The notes under the pieces were generated by a model. The model had not been told where the DNA came from and ran no database searches. It worked only from the letters and a program-made list of their open reading frames with translations. A stretch of DNA of 12,599 nt from DAOTUB01 sp034437455. GTDB lineage: Bacteria > Chloroflexota > Anaerolineae > B4-G1. The stretch is from NCBI GenBank assembly GCA_034437455.1, contig DAOTUB010000387.1:1-12599 (forward strand), given 5' to 3'. This document shows, piece by piece, positions 7,301 to 12,599 of the stretch; position 1 is the stretch's first letter, and each line of letters begins with the position of its first letter. Position numbers and translations under genes: made by a program.

Positions 7301-10300
7301 ATTCCACGTCCCACCCCGCGCCGTCGCCCGTGCCAGTGACGTTGAAGCTGTCGGACGAGTTGCCGTCGTTCTCGATGCGTACGCGGTAAACCGCCGCCGT
7401 ATCCAATGCAGTCGTCGTACTCGTCGTCTGCCCGGCGGCGCTGATGTTGTGGACATCCTCGCCCTCCCAGCCGGGGTTGCCCTCGACCCTGACGTGGTTG
7501 TCCGGCTGATAGTCCTCCTCGACCGTTGTCTCCGCCTGCACCGTGTCCATGGCTGAATCTTCAGCCACGCTCCTTTGCGCCTGCGAGGTGGCGGTGAACC
7601 AGACCGTCCAGGACGTACCGCCCACGGGGGGATGATCGCCAGGCGTGACCTCCACCCGCGCGTCGTAGACCTCGCCGGGATTCAGGCTCCCGGTATTCCA
7701 GCTATCCCCTGGGTTGACCACGCTCCCGCCCGTCTGGGCGTCGTAGTAGACGACGGTCCAGTTCGCGTCTCCGTAGGTGCGGGTCAAGTCGTAGGTATCC
7801 GCTGTGTCGCCGTCGTTCTCCACCCGCAGGTGGTATATGAGGGTGACGTTCCGTTCCACGCTCCCTGACTTTTTCTGCGCGGCGGGTTTGTAAACGTCGT
7901 CGTAACTGTACGATCCCTCGCTGCTCAGTTTGATCTGACCGTCCACCATGTACTCCGAATTGACGGTCGTGTTCGCCAGCACTACGTCCTCCACCGTGCC
8001 GCCGGTGGCGGTGATGTAGGTTTGCCGCGTCGAGCCGCCCGTCGCGCTCGCCAGTGGTGTCACGACCACGGTGAAGGAGATCGTCTCGCCGCGCGCTAGG
8101 CTGCCCGTAGACCAGGAGAGGCCGAGGGGACTACCGCTGACGTCGTAGTACCCCACGTCCCAGTTGGCGTCCCCGCCATCGCCGGTGATGGTGAAAGTGT
8201 CGCTGTCGTTGCCGTCGTTCTCGACGGTGACGGTGTAGGAGACAGGCGTGTTGAGGTCGGTGTTCTGGCCCACGCTCTGCCCGCTGGCGTCGCTGTTGTA
8301 GGTATCGTCGCCGTTCCAGCTACCACCCAGCTCCGCCCGAATCCACTCGTCGGGCCGCCGCGCCTGCTCGACGGTCGTCGTGGCGCGCACCAGGTCTTGC
8401 TTCGTGGGGTCCACGTCAGAGGTGGACAGCACCCCGAGGTAGCAGGAATCCCCCGCGTCCAGCGTCCAGCCGGGCGTGACGGAGACGGTGATCTCCTCGT
8501 GGGCGCCCACACTGACGTCGCCGGTGTTCCAGTTTACAGATGAGCCGAGCGGCGTCCCGGCGCGGTAGTATTGGACCGTCCACCCCGTGCTGCAGGTATC
8601 GGCATCCTCGGTGACCTGGTAGGAATCGAGGCAGTTCTCACCCTGAATCTGGATGCGGTAGACGGCGGCGGTCTGCGGGCCGGTGCTGGTGCTGGTGATC
8701 TGCGACGTGGGAGAGTAGACGTCGCTGCCCTCCCAGCCCGGGTTACCTTCCACCCGCACGAGGTTATCCGGCTGGCCGCCCTGCACGGTGGTGATCGAAC
8801 GCACCTCGTCAGAGGCGCCGCCGCTGCTGGCGGTCACGTCCACGGTGTAGGGCGAGGCAGTGGTCGCGTTCGCCAGAGGCGTCACTTCGACGCGGATCTC
8901 GGTGGTCGCTCCACGCGCCATCCCCGGCGAGACCGTCCAGCCGCCGCCGGTGACCTGCGTGGTGATGTCCGTGCCGCCGGTAGTACCATCATAGTATTTC
9001 ACGTCCCACTGCGCGTTGCCGCCGTCGCCGCTGATCAAGAGACTGTTGTCGGTCGTGTTCCCATCGTTCCCGACCCGCAGGTGGTAGACCGCGGCCGTCC
9101 CACGGCAGACGGTGGTCCTCGTGATCTGCGTCGAGACCGGATCTTCGTAGACGTCGTCGGTCAAATAGTCGGCCGGGGGATCCGTGCTTCGCTTGATCTC
9201 CAGGTCGGGGCGCAAGTAGTCGTCGACGGTCGTGTCGGCGGCCACCGCGTCCACGGCGGAGTCGTGATCGGAGGTAGCGGTGACGAGCACGTGGTAGGAG
9301 GCCCCGCCGTTCGGCGTCACGGTCGGCGTGACCTCGACGGTGATCGTCACGGCCTCGTCGCGGGCCAAGTTGCCCGTGGACCAGGGTAGGGAGATAGGAC
9401 TGCCGCCGTCGTCATAGTAGCCCACGTTCCATCCCGAGCCGCTGGACGTGCCGCTGATGTCAAAGCTGTCCTGACCATTGCCGTCGTTCTCGAAACGAAC
9501 GCGGTAGACCGCGGGCGTGTTCACGCTGGTGTTGTCGCTCACCGTCTGGTTCGTACCGTCGCTGTTGTAGGTTCCATCGCCCGTAAAGCTGCCACCCTGC
9601 ACCTCGATCTCGCCGTCGGGCCGCCCGGCCTGGTCGACGGTTGTGTCGGCGCGCGCCACGTCTCGCTTCGTCGAATCCGCGTTCGAGGTGGAGGTGATGG
9701 TAACCGTGTGGATGGTCCCTTCGTCTGGCGTCCAGTCTGGCTCGACCGAGACGGTAATCTCTACGCTCGCGCCCACCCCGATAATGCCCGTGTTCCAGCC
9801 TCCATCGATCACGTCAGCGGTGATGTCGTTGCCGTTGTCGGCACGATAGTATTTCACCGTCCAGCCTCCACCGCCGCCGTTCCCCTTGACGTTGTAAGAG
9901 TCCGAATAGTCCTCGCCCTGGATCTGGACGCGGTAGACGGCGTTGCTTTCTGGGCCGGCGCTCGTACCCGTGACCTGCCCGCTGGCGTCGAGGTTGTGGA
10001 CGTCGTCGCCCTCCCAACCGGCGTTGCCTTCCACCCGCACGAGATTATCCGGCTGGCCGCCCGCCATCATCACCCCCGCCGAGCTGCTGTCGTTGCTCGC
10101 GTCGCTGTCCGTCGTCGTGGTCGTGATGACGGCAGTATTGGTAAAGATGTGTCCGGCGGGCAGCAGGTCACTGAGCACGCCCGTGATCGTGATCACGCCG
10201 CCCTGGCCCTGCGCCAGGTCTTGCACTCCCCAGGTGTAGGTGTAGATATCCACGTTCGTCTGTGTGATAGCGTGCATTGGGGACAATGCATTGCCGCTGC

Positions 10301-11327
10301 TGACGACGCTCGTGTTTGTCACGCTGATCGGCACGAGGTCGGTGATGACGACGCCGGTGGCAGTGCCCAGCCCGGCGTTGGAGAAGGTGAGCGTGTAGGT
10401 GACGCGCCCGCCGGGGCCGACAGGCGTGGTGGGCGTGACGGCCTTGACGATCCCCACGTCGGGCGGATCCTGGGCAGTGAATCTGGCCTCAGCCGTGCCC
10501 ATCTGCTGCGTGCCACTGAACGCAGCGGTGTTCGTCACCACATCCAGATAGTCGCCGGTGTGGGTGACCGTCCACGTCCAGGTGATCGCTTCACCCGCCG
10601 GGACCGTCCCGCTCCAGGTGATCTCGTCGCCGCTCTCCGACGTCCCTGAAGGCTGCTCGACCCACGAGGCAAAGTCCACCTCAGCGGGCAGGGTATCGGT
10701 GAAGAGCACATTGGTGTCGCTGAACGTACCGCTGTTGCTGAGCACGACGGTATAGGTGAGCGTGCCGTGGTAGGCTACGTCGGTGGTAGGCGTGACGCTT
10801 TTGGCGACCTTCAGATCGATAAGGTTGGCGACGATGTTGTACTCTGTACTGTCGTCCGCGGTACCCTTGCAGCGAATCCAGCCCACGTTCTCGCCCCAGG
10901 CGTAGCCGTCGAACTCGCCGGTGGCTGTGTCTATCGTCACGCCGCCGTTGGCGGGGGCAAAGTTGATCCAGCCCACGCTCGCGCCCCAGGCGTAGCCGGA
11001 GAGGTTGCCGGAGCCGTCCACGTTGACGCCGTAGTCATCCTTCGTGGTGTTGGCGTAGGTGTGGCTGCCGCCGCCGGTGTGGGTGCCCATCCGGATCCAG
11101 CCGACGTTCTCGCCCCAGGCGTAGCCCTCCAGGTGGTCGGCGTAGACGGTCACGCCCTCGTACCCGGCGGGAGCAAAGTCGATCCAGCCCGCGTTCGCGC
11201 TCCAGGCGTACTTGCCCGTGGGGTCGATGTTGCTGCCCAGGGCAACTTGCACGAATAGGAGCAGGCCCAGTACGGCCCCCGCGATCAGCGCGAGGTGTTT
11301 GATATGTGTGATAGATCTTTTCGTCAT
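4377..11327 (-). CDS. Giant secreted repeat protein (YAW-GWI repeats, DUF11 modules, 13 Ig-like repeats, C-terminal anchor)
   Basis: This 2316-residue protein is predicted to be at the cell surface. Residues 1-31 are a Sec signal peptide (KRSITHIKH, hydrophobic core, VALG before the cut). Residues 39-151 hold four copies of a YAWGxNVGWI motif. Residues 171-285 and 290-418 are DUF11-like beta modules (LTYTVVLSNSG; VTYTLTFSNAG). Residues 425-2274 are thirteen repeats of 137-150 residues with the pattern xPDxxI, NDGN, WxVxYY, TGxLA, VTP and DxVxAxTTV, probably Ig-like sandwiches related to CARDB/NEW3 domains. Residues 2281-2316 are GGYT, a spacer, a hydrophobic helix (LLLMALVAAGAIA) and RPKR. 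The start at 11327 (not Met at 11516) is set by the signal peptide and AGGGGGA seven bases upstream. It lies 41 bp behind the DUF1566 gene, in one operon. A stalk, adhesin or S-layer-like role fits; no enzyme domain or ligand is visible. Confidence 0.85.
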   Translation of the reverse strand: MTKRSITHIKHLALIAGAVLGLLLFVQVALGSNIDPTGKYAWSANAGWIDFAPAGYEGVTVYADHLEGYAWGENVGWIRMGTHTGGGSHTYANTTKDDYGVNVDGSGNLSGYAWGASVGWINFAPANGGVTIDTATGEFDGYAWGENVGWIRCKGTADDSTEYNIVANLIDLKVAKSVTPTTDVAYHGTLTYTVVLSNSGTFSDTNVLFTDTLPAEVDFASWVEQPSGTSESGDEITWSGTVPAGEAITWTWTVTHTGDYLDVVTNTAAFSGTQQMGTAEARFTAQDPPDVGIVKAVTPTTPVGPGGRVTYTLTFSNAGLGTATGVVITDLVPISVTNTSVVSSGNALSPMHAITQTNVDIYTYTWGVQDLAQGQGGVITITGVLSDLLPAGHIFTNTAVITTTTTDSDASNDSSSAGVMMAGGQPDNLVRVEGNAGWEGDDVHNLDASGQVTGTSAGPESNAVYRVQIQGEDYSDSYNVKGNGGGGGWTVKYYRADNGNDITADVIDGGWNTGIIGVGASVEITVSVEPDWTPDEGTIHTVTITSTSNADSTKRDVARADTTVDQAGRPDGEIEVQGGSFTGDGTYNSDGTNQTVSDNTSVNTPAVYRVRFENDGNGQDSFDISGTSSGSGWNVGYYDDGGSPISLPWSTGNLARDEAVTITVEVTPTVTPNGGASYHVLVTATSDHDSAVDAVAADTTVDDYLRPDLEIKRSTDPPADYLTDDVYEDPVSTQITRTTVCRGTAAVYHLRVGNDGNTTDNSLLISGDGGNAQWDVKYYDGTTGGTDITTQVTGGGWTVSPGMARGATTEIRVEVTPLANATTASPYTVDVTASSGGASDEVRSITTVQGGQPDNLVRVEGNPGWEGSDVYSPTSQITSTSTGPQTAAVYRIQIQGENCLDSYQVTEDADTCSTGWTVQYYRAGTPLGSSVNWNTGDVSVGAHEEITVSVTPGWTLDAGDSCYLGVLSTSDVDPTKQDLVRATTTVEQARRPDEWIRAELGGSWNGDDTYNSDASGQSVGQNTDLNTPVSYTVTVENDGNDSDTFTITGDGGDANWDVGYYDVSGSPLGLSWSTGSLARGETISFTVVVTPLASATGGSTRQTYITATGGTVEDVVLANTTVNSEYMVDGQIKLSSEGSYSYDDVYKPAAQKKSGSVERNVTLIYHLRVENDGDTADTYDLTRTYGDANWTVVYYDAQTGGSVVNPGDSWNTGSLNPGEVYDARVEVTPGDHPPVGGTSWTVWFTATSQAQRSVAEDSAMDTVQAETTVEEDYQPDNHVRVEGNPGWEGEDVHNISAAGQTTSTTTALDTAAVYRVRIENDGNSSDSFNVTGTGDGAGWDVEYYSGGSRIALPWSTGSLAVGASVEITLSVTPGIIPDGGDVYPVYITSTAQSDVNDQDVVCADTTVNEYFNPDMEIKLDDAGDTYVGNSIYNADGASQSKTDGVTRSVAAIYHLRIGNDGNATDSNIVITGTAGTAEWDVAYYDAASGGTDVTAQVTGSSGWSVPSLARDTTRVMRVEVTPLLNATTAAPYTVYARASRGGAVSDTVRAETTAVGSQPDNEIKETSPSPGSYVGNTIINTSGVNQTVEGAGDANVGVTYLVKVVSEEGLDNFTITGTAGIAHWAVTYHDASNGNNITSQMTGAGWKPDIAAGPPAGSGQEISVTVVPDWTPDGGDTFTVSVLSTSNIDPGKEDLVRAATTVNSEHIPDGWIRAEDGLDVYHGDDAHNNTASGQTTGQATDRNAPVSYTIAIQNDGNVADNFHVTGDGGDANWDVGYYDSGGGDITAGVLGGTWSTGNLARDAAISITLVVTPGTWAVGGVARHTYVTATRGGIETDVVLADTTVRGTVMADSQIKLSTAGSFSYDNVYNPTDQTETGDVDRNAVITYHLRIENDGNQTDVFTGTGTGGGSGWTVAYYDAATGGSDVTAGVLGGTWTTGNMGPGISHTLRVEVSPGASVYGETDWTVEFTATSGLSPTTVLDTVAARTIVNADYQPDPVIDGTGDDVYDPPDEQKSSLTRAPNPPSSDTAIYDVRLENDGNVQDSFMVQGDGDSGGWSVEYYSGTLDITDDVIGGGWNSGNLDKDDALDLEVRVSQDHEIVPAGDVFTAILTTTSNTETDKRDQVEAETTADTYYQPDNMVISGTVVGADVWNVTGVNQTLAYTIELDSGTTVISHEVFIENDGNAQDSFVISGTDIAMPEWTVEYYSGTVDVTANVLAGTLNTGPLARQGQFKLVVKMSLVGIYRDISGAVNVTSTSDANQDRQDMVVIRANVVGSPAPVGGYTEALMPLRPELVEGWLLLMALVAAGAIARPKR
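4434..4453. repeat. Dispersed repeat (CCCTTCGACAAGCTCAGGAC) inside the coding end
   Basis: This 20-base sequence equals, on the other strand, the core CCTGAGCTTGTCGAAGGG. From memory this is a very common dispersed repeat in several GC-rich bacterial phyla, usually between genes. Here it is translated as LRPELVEG (residues 2291-2298), directly in front of the C-terminal membrane helix of the giant protein. Confidence 0.6.
5346..7508 (-). repeat. Five-repeat block, copy 2 (units 7-11)
   Basis: This block encodes residues 1274-1994 and directly follows copy 1. The order of unit types is the same, which implies a tandem duplication of about 2.1 kb. The first headers differ: unit 7 begins QPDNHVRVEGN like units 1 and 4, while unit 2 begins RPDGEIEV. 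Local exchange between units must therefore also have occurred. Confidence 0.7.
6351..6369. repeat. Degenerate copy of the CCTGAGC-type dispersed repeat in unit 9
   Basis: TCCTGAGCCTGCCGGAGGG differs from the CCTGAGC(C/T)TGTCGAAGGG type by two bases. It encodes part of GPPAGSGQE (residues 1653-1661), where unit 9 is a few residues longer than its relatives. The extra residues may be a trace of an inserted repeat, or the likeness may be chance in GC-rich sequence. Confidence 0.3.
7509..9623 (-). repeat. Five-repeat block, copy 1 (units 2-6)
   Basis: This block encodes residues 569-1273. Each unit has its best visible partner five units further on. Examples are ISLPWSTGNLA in unit 2 against IALPWSTGSLA in unit 7, PLANATTASPYTV in 3 against PLLNATTAAPYTV in 8, DLVRATTTV in 4 against DLVRAATTV in 9, GDGGDANWDVGYYD in both 5 and 10, and IKLSSEGSYSYDDVY in 6 against IKLSTAGSFSYDNVY in 11. 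It is immediately followed by copy 2. Confidence 0.7.
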
Positions 11328-11345
11328 TTCAATTCCCCCTTGGGA

Positions 11346-11356
11346 TTGTCGAAGGG
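11346..11356. repeat. Half copy of the dispersed repeat in the operon gap
   Basis: TTGTCGAAGGG is an exact 11-base match to one half of the repeat core, in the opposite orientation to the copy at 4434-4453. It sits in the 41-bp gap between the DUF1566 gene and the giant gene. The giant gene is thus flanked by inverted pieces of the same repeat. Eleven bases is short, so confidence is low. Confidence 0.3.
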
Positions 11357-11368
11357 CGTCAAAGCTCC

Positions 11369-12599
11369 TCATTGTCCGCCACGAACGGGCCACACGAAAT
11401 AGCGGTATGAATAATTCTCCTCCTTGCTTCTTTCTATCACTGAGCCCGAATCCATATTCACGACGTGGGCCTTGTACCTGTATTCCGTGTCCGTGGTACT
11501 CGACCAGTACGTCCAATGTATATCTTGGATGTTTTCAAAAGGATGGCCCGCTGGCAGAGCAGGATCCTCCTCATCTAGATCAATCAGACTGTGCAACTCA
11601 TTGACGTTGGGCAGCCGCCAGTCCCCGGGATTGGACCCATCGCTCAAATTGCAGTCTCTATTATCGGGCGTGCCTCCGCAGTCCTCACACCCGTCATATA
11701 ACTCATTGGCCCAGGTCAATGCATCTTCCCAGGTCAGCCAATCTCCCCAATCGTCGTCGTAGCATTTCGCATCCTGCAGCCAGATCAGCCTAGTCCAGTT
11801 ATCGGTGACCGTACCATCACCATTGTCCGTAAACCGGGTTCCTGTAAATCCATAAACCGTATACGCCCCGCGAGGCCAAGGACCGTCCCCAGGAGTCGGT
11901 ACCCACTCTGGTAAGATACCCAGTTGATATTCCCCATCTTGTCCCGTGCCGCTGCAGGAGATTTGATTGCCATCTTTGTCCCAGCATCTGGTCTGCCCAG
12001 TCTTTAGCACTCTGTTGTTGGGCAAGGTGCCGGTCACCTCACTCCCGTCCACCCAGGCTTTCTTCCCGCTCAGGATATCGCCCGCCGTCGCATCGCCGGA
12101 ACTGGTGTCCACCACGTTCGGGTCGCCGCTCACGCCAAAGAGGGTCACGCCGCTCCTGATATTCCCGGTCACCAGGTCCATATCCCCTTCCACGTAGCCC
12201 GAACCGTCGTGGTAGCCCTCGGCTATCGTCTGCTGCGTCGTCGTCGGCATCAGCGTCACCGCGCCGTTGTCCACCATCGTGCCCGTCTGCGTCGCCCACG
12301 CGCTGCTGTGCAATCCCCAGAACGGCTTGCCCGCCAGCACGTGCGTCGCGGTGGCGCCGTCCGTGTGCGTGAGCGGCGCCTTGGCCATTATCTCGTCCAG
12401 TGTGTGCATGCTACTCCCCGGCCCGCTGTCGGGTTCCGCGAATGTAGTCATCTTTGGGCTGTCCGCCCCGCTGTCCAGGCGGTCATAGATCTGCTCCAGG
12501 GTGTACATCTGTCCGCTGGCTTCGGTAGGCCCACCGGTGGGATTCAGATTCCCCGCCAGCACCACGGCCACCGAGGAGAGCAGGATTCCGATGACCATA
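11369..12599 (-). CDS. DUF1566 (Lcl C-terminal-like) secreted protein, 5' end cut by the window
   Basis: About 409 residues are visible. The N-terminus in view, MVIGILLSSVAVVLAGNLNP, is a signal-peptide core without its basic start, so the true start probably lies beyond base 12599. After the cut come two related segments, MYTLEQIYDRL and MHTLDEIMAKA. Next are turn-rich modules (VLAGKPFWGL...TQTGTM, GYHDGSGYVEGDMDLVTGNIRSGV, ILSGKKAWVDGSEVTGTL; about 85-195). A DUF1566 domain from about 255 to the end shows FTDNGDGTVTDNWTRLIWLQ, WRLPNVNELHSLID, YWSSTT and a closing FVWPVRGG. DUF1566 is a C-type-lectin-like fold seen in secreted proteins. It precedes the giant protein by 41 bp and is probably co-transcribed and co-displayed. 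Partner binding is inference. Confidence 0.85.
   Translation of the reverse strand, partial: MVIGILLSSVAVVLAGNLNPTGGPTEASGQMYTLEQIYDRLDSGADSPKMTTFAEPDSGPGSSMHTLDEIMAKAPLTHTDGATATHVLAGKPFWGLHSSAWATQTGTMVDNGAVTLMPTTTQQTIAEGYHDGSGYVEGDMDLVTGNIRSGVTLFGVSGDPNVVDTSSGDATAGDILSGKKAWVDGSEVTGTLPNNRVLKTGQTRCWDKDGNQISCSGTGQDGEYQLGILPEWVPTPGDGPWPRGAYTVYGFTGTRFTDNGDGTVTDNWTRLIWLQDAKCYDDDWGDWLTWEDALTWANELYDGCEDCGGTPDNRDCNLSDGSNPGDWRLPNVNELHSLIDLDEEDPALPAGHPFENIQDIHWTYWSSTTDTEYRYKAHVVNMDSGSVIERSKEENYSYRYFVWPVRGGQ

Larger units (their letters stand above)
4506..10055 (-). repeat. Thirteen tandem coding repeats of about 425 bp
   Basis: In protein order the units start at residues 425, 569, 706, 852, 991, 1128, 1274, 1412, 1558, 1708, 1851, 1995 and 2136. 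Ten units carry NDG in the middle strand; units 1, 4 and 9 replace it (QGED, QGEN, VSEEG). WxVxYY, or a close variant, is present in all thirteen. The copies are well diverged in DNA, so the array is old enough to have been shaped by selection. Confidence 0.85.

Noticed and set aside
4506..10055. Repeat array considered as CRISPR or non-coding satellite
   Set aside because: The units are about 425 bp, diverged, in one open frame and protein-conserved; there are no short identical repeats with spacers.
4533..10649. Long plus-strand open frames opposite the giant gene (for example 4533-6356, 6840-7556, 8571-9389, 9708-10649)
   Set aside because: They lie antisense to a well-supported repeat protein, mirror its repeats, have valine/arginine/histidine-rich low-information translations, and show no family features or ribosome sites. 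They result from GC-rich codon bias.
11328..11516. Upstream extension of the giant gene to Met at 11516
   Set aside because: It would overlap the DUF1566 coding end and bury the signal peptide 63 residues in; the start at 11327 has a purine-rich ribosome site and a normal signal peptide.

Overview
The window is bacterial and everything recognisable in it is on the minus strand. The best guess for the source is an anaerobic, GC-rich bacterium, possibly Chloroflexota (Anaerolineae-like). The basis is a CooT nickel protein and a DUF3842 protein, families known mainly from anaerobes, a two-cluster ferredoxin, a DUF1566 plus DUF11 surface-protein pair, and a dispersed repeat built on CCTGAGCTTGTCGAAGG. 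This placement is an inference without marker genes and is only moderately likely.

Reading in the direction of transcription (right to left), the window opens with a surface-protein operon. A 5'-truncated DUF1566 secreted protein (11369-12599) is followed after 41 bp by a 2316-residue secreted protein (4377-11327). The large protein has a signal peptide, four YAW...GWI repeats, two DUF11-type modules, thirteen repeats of about 142 residues and a C-terminal membrane anchor. A strong intrinsic terminator at 4317-4351 ends this unit. Its most notable feature is that repeats 2-6 match repeats 7-11 in order, so the gene grew by a tandem duplication of about 2.1 kb.

The middle (about 1.9-4.3 kb) is a decayed mobile-element zone. 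An IS relic at 3483-4140 has 24-bp terminal inverted repeats that match at 22 of 24 positions, TG...CA ends, a 3-bp target duplication and a possible N-terminal transposase remnant. A second relic (2267-2712) keeps the C-terminal half of an integrase-core transposase. Between them sits an intact, clearly more AT-rich ferredoxin gene (2752-3120).

The left part holds a broken SLC13/ArsB-like transporter (about 1214-1665), then two intact small genes: DUF3842 (611-1030) and cooT (266-478). Each has its own sigma-70-type promoter with a 17-bp spacer and a shared CTGTGGTA block at the -10. The DUF3842 gene is preceded by a 28-codon ORF with a strong ribosome site that overlaps it by GTGA. The cooT leader has a complete intrinsic-terminator structure between promoter and ribosome site, which suggests attenuation. 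The left edge carries long imperfect palindromes. No tRNA, rRNA or CRISPR was seen.
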